A stretch of 64,000 nt of DNA from Pseudoalteromonas sp. MM1. Its GTDB lineage: Bacteria > Pseudomonadota > Gammaproteobacteria > Enterobacterales > Alteromonadaceae. The DNA lies in contig NZ_AP027922.1 in the NCBI RefSeq assembly GCF_030296835.1, forward strand, positions 1,984,001 to 2,048,000. Direction: 5' to 3'. The notes beneath the pieces were generated by a model, which ran no database searches, was not told where the DNA came from, and saw only the letters and a program-made list of their open reading frames with translations. A program made the position numbers and the translations under genes. This document shows positions 40,341 through 48,820 of this stretch, one piece after another (the stretch's first letter is position 1; the number at the start of each line of letters is the position of its first letter).

Positions 40341-42249
40341 ACTCAGTGCTATATCTATTGCACTTTGCATCACAGCTTGCAGTAATCAACACACCAGCAT
40401 GCAAGCTAAACCTAAAATAATGTTCGACGATGTCTCTGTTGAAGTGGGATTAACAACTGATAAAAATTGGAAGTACGGCGGCCCATCCCTATCTGATTTA
40501 AATAATGATGGCCTGTATGATTTATTACTAACTAATCACGACTCTACGCCAGTTCAATTATTTTTATCAAATAGTGACTTTAGTTATACCAAGCAAGCTG
40601 ATATTTACCCACGTGTTGATTTACATGGCATGGCCAGTGGCGATTACGATAACGATGGTGATAACGACATTCTGCTTTCATTAGGCGGTGGCAACGGCCT
40701 TACCCCTCAACCGCAACGATTATTGCAAAACAATAATGGTCAATTTACTGATGTAACTGAGCAAGCTGGCTTATCAAAAATGGGCGCACGAGGCCGCTCG
40801 GTGCGTTGGGTTGATCTAGATAACGATGGCGACTTGGACTTTATGCAAGTTAACGCTGAAAAAATGGTGACAGAGCAGAGCCCTCGTAACATTTTATTTG
40901 AAAATAACGGCAATGGTACATTCGATTATCACCCTTCCCCCGTCTTTGAAAATTTAAATAGCGAGCGCGTGCTTATCACTGATTTTAATAACGATAACAT
41001 TCCTGATATTTTCGGCTTTAATGGTTACAGCCCGTTAGTAATTTTACAAGGCAACAATGATTTTAGTTTTACCGATGTCACAGCTAAGGTGTTGCCACAA
41101 TCACTCGATACAACGGGTACTTTAACTCTTGCCCATGCCGATATCGATAATGATGGAGATATGGACTACTACCTTGCTAGGGGCAAATTACATTACACCA
41201 TCGCCAATAATAGTATCTCATACAATGACCAACTAAAGCGTTTAGACTTACGAGACGAAGGCAATAAAAGTCATGATGGCTTGAACCTAACAACACAGGG
41301 GGATTTGATTCTAAGTGATTTTTATCATTTTCCTCGGGGCAAAAAAATGAAAACTATGCCGGTCTTTTTAGGTGCCGAACAGGTACCCAAAAACACGCCA
41401 GTCTCAGAGCAAAGCATCGCTGCAGATCAAGCCCAAGGATTTGCAAAAAACATCAATAAAACAGGCTGGTATATTGGTCATTTAGGTAACAACAAATGGC
41501 GGGTAGAATGGTATTTAGAGGATAATTTAGCATGGGATGTGCGCGCTTCGTTCAAAAATGTCACTAGCTATAACACAGATTGGACACCACAAAACCTAGC
41601 ATTAAGTGATATTTTACTACGTAACGATAAAGGTCAACTTACGGATATATCAGCGCAATTACCAAAACAAACTATTGATAATAACTGGGGCGTGGTGCCG
41701 GGTGATTTTAATAATGACACTTTAATTGATTTCGTGGTGTATCGATTTGGCCATTTAAAGCAACGCGTGGCTGATGTGATGCTTATTAACCAAGGCAATA
41801 ACCAATTTACTAGCCAGCTATTAAATTCAGCCACCAGCGAGTTAAATCAAGATTCTCATGGTGATATGGGCGCAGCATTTGATTACAACCATGACGGTAA
41901 GCTTGATCTGCTCAGTGGCGATGACGACAACGGTCGTTGGCACTTGTATAAAAACACCTCAGCGATACTTAATAACCATTACAGCTTAGTGCGTATCGGA
42001 TATTCGCCATCAGGGATTGATGCAATGGGGGCAAAGGTTGAAATAAAAACGGCCCAAACGACCCAATATCAAGTTGTCGGTTCGCACAGTGCAAACCACT
42101 CACAAAGTTTAATGAACATTGCCCATTTTGGCTTAGGTAATGATGCTAACATCAAGGAGATTAGTGTCACTTGGCGTGATGGCAGCAATCAAGTATTGCG
42201 TAATCAACCCGCAGACCGTTTAATTGATATAGGAAATATAACGTACTGA
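40321..42249 (+). CDS. CRTAC1-like FG-GAP/ASPIC lipoprotein (642 aa)
   Basis: The frame is longer upstream, but ATG 40321 follows AAGGAG and gives a lipoprotein signal with lipobox ITAC. The body is a seven-bladed-type propeller of FG-GAP/VCBS repeats, with calcium loops such as SLSDLNNDGLYDLLLTNHDS, SGDYDNDGDNDILLSLGGGN, VDLDNDGDLDFMQVN and DYNHDGKLDLLSGDDDN. The C-terminal ASPIC/UnbV domain reads MGAKVEIKTAQTTQYQVVGS...ISVTWRDGSNQVLRNQPADR. Such proteins often accompany polysaccharide loci and may bind glycans. It is read opposite to the agar operon. Confidence 0.88.
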   Translation: MSNTVFKLSAISIALCITACSNQHTSMQAKPKIMFDDVSVEVGLTTDKNWKYGGPSLSDLNNDGLYDLLLTNHDSTPVQLFLSNSDFSYTKQADIYPRVDLHGMASGDYDNDGDNDILLSLGGGNGLTPQPQRLLQNNNGQFTDVTEQAGLSKMGARGRSVRWVDLDNDGDLDFMQVNAEKMVTEQSPRNILFENNGNGTFDYHPSPVFENLNSERVLITDFNNDNIPDIFGFNGYSPLVILQGNNDFSFTDVTAKVLPQSLDTTGTLTLAHADIDNDGDMDYYLARGKLHYTIANNSISYNDQLKRLDLRDEGNKSHDGLNLTTQGDLILSDFYHFPRGKKMKTMPVFLGAEQVPKNTPVSEQSIAADQAQGFAKNINKTGWYIGHLGNNKWRVEWYLEDNLAWDVRASFKNVTSYNTDWTPQNLALSDILLRNDKGQLTDISAQLPKQTIDNNWGVVPGDFNNDTLIDFVVYRFGHLKQRVADVMLINQGNNQFTSQLLNSATSELNQDSHGDMGAAFDYNHDGKLDLLSGDDDNGRWHLYKNTSAILNNHYSLVRIGYSPSGIDAMGAKVEIKTAQTTQYQVVGSHSANHSQSLMNIAHFGLGNDANIKEISVTWRDGSNQVLRNQPADRLIDIGNITY

Positions 42250-42277
42250 TAAAAAGCCCCTATTTTGGGGCTTTTTA
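42250..42277 (+). terminator. Terminator of the CRTAC1-like gene
   Basis: AAAAAGCCCC and GGGGCTTTTT form a stem with a five-base loop and T run immediately after the stop codon. Confidence 0.92.
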
Positions 42278-42300
42278 CTCGTTAACTAAATCAACTCTGG

Positions 42301-42800
42301 TTACTTAATAACATAATTTGGCGTTTGTTTTGCCTGTTCAATATTCTGCATATTTAACTGCTCAAAAAACTTATCTATTTGTGCTTTGTATTCCCATGAT
42401 TGCTGCAATACATTATTTGTATTGTGCTTATTCCACTCATTCCACAGCTTGGCTAATTTCGCTTGTTCAGCGGGTAACGTATCAACCAAGTTATGTTGCT
42501 CGTACGGATCGGCTTTCATATCAAAAAAGCCGCGGCCTACATTCGGTAGTGGTTGGCTCATATATTTATAATCAACAGTACGTACAGCATAAATATTTGG
42601 TGCCTCTTCTAAGCGCCAAAATAACGCCTGATTTGGGCTGCCTTGTTTAGTGCCTTGTAAAAATGGCAGTAAATTAACACCATCTAATTTCTTATTATCA
42701 GCACCCGCTAGTGCAACTGAGATTGCAGCAATATCAAGTGACGATACTAAACCAGTAAACTCTTCGCCTTTAGGAATAACCCCCAGCCTAAGTGCAACTT
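42301..42800 (-). pseudogene. Sulfatase, C-terminal remnant
   Basis: About 165 residues match the end of a type I sulfatase: VIPKGEEFTGLVSSLDIAAI, DGVNLLPFLQGTKQGSPNQA, LFWRLEEAPNIYAVRTVDYK and FFDMKADPYEQHNLVDTLPA. The catalytic N-terminal two thirds, including the CxPxR modification site, are gone. The frame runs on past 42800 (to 42891) only because it enters the neighbouring AraC fragment on the other strand. A sulfatase here suggests the locus once handled a sulfated galactan. Confidence 0.85.
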
Positions 42801-43131
42801 GCCAAATACTAAAGCGTATATTCTTGAGCAATACCGCCATGATATCTCCATTGCAGATTTTGTCAGCGCAGTGGGTGCGAGCCGCTCTCATACAGTGAAG
42901 GTGGTGTTTAAACAGCTTACGGCATCAACGATTAATCAATACCTAGCTGATGTAAGAATAAACCAAGCCAAGTTGCTCTTGCTAACTAAAACAGTCACCG
43001 AAACTGCCTATGCGGTAGGGTTTAATAACTCAGCGTACTTTTCAACGGTATTTAAAAAACACACTCAGTTATCACCTAAAGAATACCAACAGCAAGGTCA
43101 ATTGAAGTCGTCGATAACGACTTCAAAATGA
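42799..43131 (+). pseudogene. AraC-family regulator, C-terminal remnant
   Basis: The 110 residues are an AraC/XylS DNA-binding part: KAYILEQYRHDISIADFVSA, VFKQLTASTINQYLADVRI, QAKLLLLTKTVTETAYAVGF and NNSAYFSTVFKKHTQLSPKE. Only the helix-turn-helix domain remains; the sensor N-terminus is missing. A residue pair in the first helix region (SRSHTVKVVF) looks altered. It begins where the sulfatase fragment ends, on the opposite strand, so both genes lost their 5' parts at one junction. Confidence 0.85.
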
Positions 43132-43133
43132 GC

Positions 43134-45449
43134 TTATTTACTTTTCACGTCACCATAACGATTTTGATACAAGGATTTATGAACTTGTTTAGCCGCTTCG
43201 ACTAACTCTGGGTAGGGAATGTCTGTCGTTGTTACAAATCCAACATTGTAATTTTCACCATCATACGCCCTGCCAGTAATTGGCGAATCAATATATTGGA
43301 ACCAATGAGCACCAATTAAATATGGGTTATCAATTACTGTTTTCATATAAGTTTTATACATATCAGCACGATCGCTTTGATTAGCAGCATGTATGATGCC
43401 AGGATTCGGATGACCTGTATCGCCTGAACCAATATGAAATTCCCCAATAATTGTCGGCATATCAAGTTCTTTCAAAATGTCCCATGTCATCGGGTCTAAA
43501 CCTTCCCGATAATAGTTATAACTGATCACATCAGCATACTTTTTAGCAGACCAACGAGCTTCTGGCGATGTACCCCAAGAAGTAAATCTCGCTCCCATAT
43601 ACAGATGGTTAGGTAATACTGACTTTAAAGAATGGTTTACAACCTTAAAATATTCATCAGAGAAGCGCGTTAACAACCAAGAGAGATCTGCAATCATAGC
43701 ATCATTAAAATGACTGTCGTTTTTATAATTAACGCCAGTATTATCAAATAATTCCCAAGACTGAATAGATCTCTGCCATGCTTGGTTTAGCTGGCTAATG
43801 GTTTTATATTTTTGTTTTAGCATATCGCTGAACACTGATTTGGTCGGGCTATCTGCAGTTTTTTTAGATAACGCATCAAGCACGATACCATAGCGTAAGG
43901 TTGTTGAACCCTCACCTCCCCAACTCATTTCGTTATCAATAAACACCCCAATACACCAAGGGTTATTTTGTACCTCTTGGGCAATAACCTCGGTGGTTAT
44001 TTTCGCTCTCTTAACAAATTCTGGATCGAAAGGGTCAGGCATGGCTCCCCAATAATCAAAACCAGAACTCAGCCTTTTAAAGTCACCGATGATCCAACCA
44101 TTCGCAAAATAAGGAACTTGTTGATTGTTATAAAAACTAGCATCAGTCCAATTTCCAAATGAAGTGAACCCCCAGTCTTGCATTCTTTTTAAAGTTACTT
44201 CTCGCCATTTATCAATATAAGAACCTGGATATTGTTGACCATAGCGGCGTTCTAAATTTGCTTGGTAAAAGCTAAATACTTCACCATGTTGAATTGGCCC
44301 AAGATGAGACGAGCGCTTGTAACTATAATGATTTGCTAATTTATCATTATACTCTGGCAGCCAGTTAAACATGGCTCGTCGCTGTGGATAAGCAGTGTAA
44401 GCTGACTTTTGATATTCAGATAAATTACTATTTAAACCTTTGGAGTCTTCTGGGGTTACATCATCAGGGTCACGCTTTCTGACAGAATCATCACGATAGT
44501 CTATGCCTGTAAATGTTGTTGTGTTCGCCATTCTTGCGTTAGCAATACCAGAGGAAAAAAACAAATAGCCTTCAGGATCAACTAACGCCCATTTACCATT
44601 TACTTTTTCCGTACGAAAAAAGCCCGTTGCCGTTAACTTAGGGCCAAGCTTCCAACCACCAAATTTACTTCTATCAGGCCGTGGAGTTATTTTAGACAGT
44701 TCATTTATTTCTTTTTTTGCGATTGCTCTTAATTGTTGCTCAGAGCTAACTTTTAATGGGTAATTAAACTGTGTAGATTGACCAAACTGATCGACGATAT
44801 TTGCTAAAAATTCAGGGTTTTCATCGGGTATGGTTTCAAATCGAAGATTATCGATGGTTACTGCGGTTGGATTAATTTGTGTTTCTGTATAAATAGCGAT
44901 AATTTCAACTTGGCTAAAATCGACATTGAGTTTAGCGCCTCTCAAAATCATTTTACGTGCAGTTGTTTCAAAACTAGGAGGTGTATCTCTGAGCCCTGTA
45001 TCAACATTTAAAGTCTGGGAGTTGAGCTCAAAATATAATGTAGCATGCTCTTTAGTTGTTAGCCCAATTGTACGTCTTTGGACTTGTTTATCTTTTCCAG
45101 TGATATTCACACTGAGCATCACCGGAAAGTCACCATCATTCGCAACATCAAAAAATAAGGCATTACTACCTAACGAACTCAATTCCCATGGTTCATTTGG
45201 CTTGATTATGATCCCTGAAAACTCATGTTTATTCGAAAAAGTAAGCTGCAACACTTTGCTTTTATTTTGGATCACCTGTGTCGCTATATTTTTATTAGTG
45301 AGTGTATAACTGTTGCTAGCGTGTTCAAAGTCATCAATTAAAATAGTCTTGCTATCGTGCTGCAAGTCAAACTCCCTTGCAGCACCTTCACCGCTTAACA
45401 CTAACGCAGAATAAACAAAGACAGATAAACATCTAATTATTTTTTTCAT
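43134..45449 (-). CDS. GH50 beta-agarase (771 aa)
   Basis: The protein has a signal peptide (MKKIIRCLSVFVYSALVLSG, cut near EGAA) and an N-terminal beta-sandwich of about 180 residues (LIDDFEHASNSYTLTN to VTIDNLRFETIP), CBM-like. The GH50 (beta/alpha)8 domain then runs from about 250 to 765. Likely acid/base E507 lies in VFIDNEMSWGG and nucleophile E670 in PTIIGEFHIGSGDTGHPNPG. Family knowledge: GH50 enzymes release neoagarobiose or neoagarotetraose from agarose. It is the last gene of the operon, 67 bases after fecR, with its own copy of the 43-nt module. Confidence 0.94.
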   Translation of the reverse strand: MKKIIRCLSVFVYSALVLSGEGAAREFDLQHDSKTILIDDFEHASNSYTLTNKNIATQVIQNKSKVLQLTFSNKHEFSGIIIKPNEPWELSSLGSNALFFDVANDGDFPVMLSVNITGKDKQVQRRTIGLTTKEHATLYFELNSQTLNVDTGLRDTPPSFETTARKMILRGAKLNVDFSQVEIIAIYTETQINPTAVTIDNLRFETIPDENPEFLANIVDQFGQSTQFNYPLKVSSEQQLRAIAKKEINELSKITPRPDRSKFGGWKLGPKLTATGFFRTEKVNGKWALVDPEGYLFFSSGIANARMANTTTFTGIDYRDDSVRKRDPDDVTPEDSKGLNSNLSEYQKSAYTAYPQRRAMFNWLPEYNDKLANHYSYKRSSHLGPIQHGEVFSFYQANLERRYGQQYPGSYIDKWREVTLKRMQDWGFTSFGNWTDASFYNNQQVPYFANGWIIGDFKRLSSGFDYWGAMPDPFDPEFVKRAKITTEVIAQEVQNNPWCIGVFIDNEMSWGGEGSTTLRYGIVLDALSKKTADSPTKSVFSDMLKQKYKTISQLNQAWQRSIQSWELFDNTGVNYKNDSHFNDAMIADLSWLLTRFSDEYFKVVNHSLKSVLPNHLYMGARFTSWGTSPEARWSAKKYADVISYNYYREGLDPMTWDILKELDMPTIIGEFHIGSGDTGHPNPGIIHAANQSDRADMYKTYMKTVIDNPYLIGAHWFQYIDSPITGRAYDGENYNVGFVTTTDIPYPELVEAAKQVHKSLYQNRYGDVKSK

Positions 45450-45463
45450 TTTATTACCTTATA

Positions 45464-45506
45464 CTTTAACGAGTAATAGGTAATGTTCTGAAAACTAACT
45501 TTGACA
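45464..45506 (-). promoter_or_regulatory. 43-nt module upstream of GH50
   Basis: On the minus strand: TGTCA, 15 bases, then ACATTACCTATTACTCG and TTAAAG. It aligns without gaps to the module before GH16 (27 of 43 identical). It ends 14 bases from the start codon. It is a candidate ECF promoter or operator. Confidence 0.6.
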
Positions 45507-45516
45507 CATCTTTTTA

Positions 45517-47070
45517 CTAATTTAACTGATTACTTGTCATTAATTGTATTATTTGTTGTTGATTCAATGCAGCTTCCACCACATAAAGCTCATCTAACCC
45601 GCCTCTAAAGAACATTTGTTTTTCATGGGTTGCACCCTCGATGTAACCTATATTTTTGCCGATCGTAAGCGGCCTCGATGCTGGATGCTGTAGATTTGTC
45701 GCAACTTTAGCTATTGATTTCTTTTGAGTTTTTTCAAGCTTTCCATCAACGTATAACAAAACATGTGTGGCAAGATTGCTTTCAACACCACCATATAATA
45801 CCACGGCTATATGATGCCACTCATCATCTCGTAGATCCGTACTACCAACAATTTGAGCGTTATAGGTTCCTATTCTGATCCTACCTAATGGTCCATCGAT
45901 CAACTCAGGATTAGGGGAAATTTGCCACGCTGAATAATCCTGCTGTAATCCCCAGCTCACAATCCCATATGCGTGTTCAGGTAAGAAATCACTGGGGATT
46001 TTCAACCAGAAAGCAACTGTTCTAGGGTTATCACTACCAATTCCGGGATAATGTGTTTCCAGCCAGTTGTTCGTGCCATTAAAGCTAATTGCCTTATCAA
46101 ATACGCCCGCTATGTCTGTTAACGGTTCATCAATAGGAGATTTATCTGTGGCTAAATACTGCTGCCCATCAATACCCCGTCCGCTGGAGGGATAATTATG
46201 CTGCTGCTTTTTATCAAATGACCAATGTAATAAATGAGGCTCTTCTATTGAGTCTCCAGGCAATACACGCATAAAATCAGAGGGTACGCTAACAAAGCTG
46301 GTGACCTGATTATTTAAATCAAATGCTAATGCCTGATCTTTTTTAAGGAGTTGGTAAGACTGCATTTTGTTGCCACGTGCTTTTATTTCACCATCAAGCA
46401 CGTGTACTTGAGATTCACCGCTATTAGACACTTCGACACCAAATTCGGTGCCTAAATCTATAATTTCAGAACTTGGGGTATCAACTCTAAAACCAATTGC
46501 ATTTTCTGGCACTCTCGCCACTAACTTGCCATGATGAAGCGTTACTTTATCTTTGGACTGTAAATTCACTTTAACCGGTGCTTCTAAGACCAGTACCACG
46601 CCATTATCTAATAAAATTTCACTGTAACCATGTTCAAGAATAATGTCTCCTTGACCTAATTCACTGCCAACAGAAAAGTTGGCGTTATAAGAGGCGGTCA
46701 TTTTTGTGACTTCAGCAAACTTATTTGTGTAATCCAAGTGCTGTGCCATAAATATAACACTGACAAAAAGCATAATACTTGCAGCAAGCGCATACGGGCT
46801 TGAAAGCCAACTCATGGTATGTTTGGCCTGAACCGGCTTTTGCTGTTCGCTTAACTGTGCCATGACACTATGGGTAAACTTGTCTGATTGCACAACGGAT
46901 TGATGATGCGCTTTTAATAAACGTTCACTCGTCACATATTTACTGACTTGTGCAAGTAAATTAGCATCATGCTGACAGGCTTCGAGTAACTCATCGGCAA
47001 CATCTTCACCAGCTAAATACGCAGCTAGTAATTGTTGTTGGTGCGTCGTCATTTGTTCAGCCATGCTCAT
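45517..47070 (-). CDS. FecR-family anti-sigma factor with C-terminal LamG lectin domain (517 aa)
   Basis: Residues 1-85 are the cytosolic helical anti-sigma region (QQQLLAAYLAGEDVADELLE). A single membrane segment (89-109, SSPYALAASIMLFVSVIFMA) follows. The periplasmic FecR domain (138-232) reads GYSEILLDNGVVLVLEAPVK and VDTPSSEIIDLGTEFGVEV. Residues 279-515 are a LamG/concanavalin-like jellyroll: HWSFDKKQQHNYPSSG, SFNGTNNWLETHYPG, FWLKIPSDFLPEHAYGI, WHHIAVVLYGGVESNLATH and LDELYVVEAALNQQQI. It overlaps the sigma gene by four bases. The lectin-like domain probably senses a sugar; this is inferred. Confidence 0.92.
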   Translation of the reverse strand: MSMAEQMTTHQQQLLAAYLAGEDVADELLEACQHDANLLAQVSKYVTSERLLKAHHQSVVQSDKFTHSVMAQLSEQQKPVQAKHTMSWLSSPYALAASIMLFVSVIFMAQHLDYTNKFAEVTKMTASYNANFSVGSELGQGDIILEHGYSEILLDNGVVLVLEAPVKVNLQSKDKVTLHHGKLVARVPENAIGFRVDTPSSEIIDLGTEFGVEVSNSGESQVHVLDGEIKARGNKMQSYQLLKKDQALAFDLNNQVTSFVSVPSDFMRVLPGDSIEEPHLLHWSFDKKQQHNYPSSGRGIDGQQYLATDKSPIDEPLTDIAGVFDKAISFNGTNNWLETHYPGIGSDNPRTVAFWLKIPSDFLPEHAYGIVSWGLQQDYSAWQISPNPELIDGPLGRIRIGTYNAQIVGSTDLRDDEWHHIAVVLYGGVESNLATHVLLYVDGKLEKTQKKSIAKVATNLQHPASRPLTIGKNIGYIEGATHEKQMFFRGGLDELYVVEAALNQQQIIQLMTSNQLN

Positions 47071-47651
47071 AGTTGCTGTTCCTGTATTCTTTTATCAATA
47101 CATGTTTTCAATGTTTGACGAATTCTAAATAAACGCATAGTCATAGTAGAGTGTTTATCTTCATATTTACGACACAGCTCGGCTAAGGACACACCTAATG
47201 TGTAATGTTCAGTTAATAAATTACGCATTTTATCGCTTAGTTTTTCAAGGCAAATGGTCAAATTATCAAACATATCAAGCTCACTACCCTCATGTATGTG
47301 TTCATCAATGTGTTGATTTATTAACTGCTCTAATTCATCTGCACTACCTAGTGGAACAGCTCGGTGTTTACGTTGATGATTTTTTAGTAAATAAGCGGCA
47401 ATCCCTCGAAGCCAAGCTAAAAAAGAGCTTTCATTGTTAAAATCAGCAATTTTTTTGAAAGCCACAATAAAAGTTTCTTGCGCTAAATCTTCAGCATCAT
47501 GGGGCGTCTTCAATCGAACGACTAAAAACGCCTTCACTGCAGACTGATAACGGTCAACTAACAGAGCATACGCAGCAACATTCCCTTGTAATATTTCATC
47601 AACTATAAAAGCGTCACTTTTACCATTTATTGGTATTATATTTTCTTTCAA
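47067..47651 (-). CDS. ECF-type RNA polymerase sigma factor (194 aa)
   Basis: Region 2 reads ALLVDRYQSAVKAFLVVRLK, PHDAEDLAQETFIVAFKKIA and SSFLAWLRGIAAYLLKNHQR. Region 4 reads CLEKLSDKMRNLLTEHYTLG and VSLAELCRKYEDKHSTMTMR. It resembles the sigma factors that planctomycetes and verrucomicrobia pair with FecR-LamG proteins (Rhodopirellula/Verrucomicrobium family). It sits inside the agar operon, ten bases after the lactonase, and overlaps its anti-sigma gene. This implies positive feedback, with the operon making its own activator. Confidence 0.93.
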   Translation of the reverse strand: MKENIIPINGKSDAFIVDEILQGNVAAYALLVDRYQSAVKAFLVVRLKTPHDAEDLAQETFIVAFKKIADFNNESSFLAWLRGIAAYLLKNHQRKHRAVPLGSADELEQLINQHIDEHIHEGSELDMFDNLTICLEKLSDKMRNLLTEHYTLGVSLAELCRKYEDKHSTMTMRLFRIRQTLKTCIDKRIQEQQL

Positions 47652-47660
47652 ATCAGCGCC

Positions 47661-48806
47661 CTAATTGAAATAACTGACATAAGATGGGGCATTAATGTGC
47701 AGCTGACTCTGTGTTGAATATAATTTTCCAGATACTGAATCGCGCTTAATAACCACAACATTATTACTATATTGATTAGCTACTAATAACTGTTTCTGTG
47801 ATTTAGAAAAATTAAAATCTCGTGGATGTAAACCACCACTTGAAACTTTATTAATTAGTTGAAGTCCGGGTTCTGCCGTTAATTGATAGCCATAAATAGT
47901 ATCTTCTCCACGTAGTGCCACGTATACATGCCGACCATCCTCACTGATACGAATTGCCGATGCAAGATTTTGTTGCTGGCCAGTTGTGGGCATTATATTT
48001 GTTTGTGAAACGTGTAATAAATCGCCATTTTGCAATATTTTGAAGATACTAATACTGTTACTCAGTTCATTTAAACTAAACACTAATTTTTTAGTGGGAT
48101 GAAAAGCAAGATGACGAGGCCCATCTCCTGGTGTTAATGTAATGCGATGTACTGGTGTAAAATCATTTTTGAAGCTATCAAAAACAATTATCTCGTCAGT
48201 CCCTAAATCCGTTAAATATAAATAGCGGCTTTGCTTATCCCAGCCAGCAAAATGTAAATGAGCACTATGTTGTCTAGGAGTAACACTACTTCCTGTATTT
48301 GTAAATTGACCCCGTAATGTTAATAAACCAGATCTGTCAATATCAAACAACTCACTATTACCTGTTGTGTAATTAACAACTGCTAACTGTTGACGATCAT
48401 CCGAGACATTAATATGACATAGCCCTTCTCCTTCAATTGGGTATGTTTTTAGCGTTGAAAACGCATTACCTTGCCAGTCATACACATTAATAACAGATTT
48501 TTTATCAAGCGTTCTGCCAATGCTATACAATTTGTTTATTGTCGGTTGCCAATTTAGGTAGCTTGGTTCGATTGCCGCCGCCACCACACTTTCGTTAGTT
48601 AATTGTCCATGATATTCGTTATAAGAAACTAAATATATCCCCTGATCAGGCTCATTTGTGTAGCTCCCGACTAAAAAATAACTAAGTTCAGATTGTTCAT
48701 CTCTGATACTTTGACAACCGCCAAGGCAAAAAGTAATAGAGATAAAAACAAACCACTGAGTGCAGTTTTTAAGACGAATATGTAATCCTGTTAACCATAA
48801 GCTCAT
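47661..48806 (-). CDS. Lactonase-family beta-propeller lipoprotein (381 aa)
   Basis: The N-terminus has a hydrophobic segment and lipobox LGGC (Cys31), so it probably faces the periplasm. The rest is the seven-bladed lactonase/6-phosphogluconolactonase-like propeller (PF10282): FLVGSYTNEPDQGIYLVSY, SYLNWQPTINKLYSIGR, PGDGPRHLAFHPTKKLVFSL and SEDGRHVYVALRGEDTIYGY. Family members open aldonolactones, but many have no proven activity. It lies between the FAD oxidoreductase and the sigma factor, 14 and 9 bases from each, and is clearly co-transcribed. Confidence 0.88.
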   Translation of the reverse strand: MSLWLTGLHIRLKNCTQWFVFISITFCLGGCQSIRDEQSELSYFLVGSYTNEPDQGIYLVSYNEYHGQLTNESVVAAAIEPSYLNWQPTINKLYSIGRTLDKKSVINVYDWQGNAFSTLKTYPIEGEGLCHINVSDDRQQLAVVNYTTGNSELFDIDRSGLLTLRGQFTNTGSSVTPRQHSAHLHFAGWDKQSRYLYLTDLGTDEIIVFDSFKNDFTPVHRITLTPGDGPRHLAFHPTKKLVFSLNELSNSISIFKILQNGDLLHVSQTNIMPTTGQQQNLASAIRISEDGRHVYVALRGEDTIYGYQLTAEPGLQLINKVSSGGLHPRDFNFSKSQKQLLVANQYSNNVVVIKRDSVSGKLYSTQSQLHINAPSYVSYFN

Positions 48807-48820
48807 TTATTAAATTCCCT

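Noticed and set aside
42801..42891. Extended N-terminus of the sulfatase remnant
   Set aside because: This stretch is the complement of the AraC helix-turn-helix coding sequence, so it is not sulfatase.
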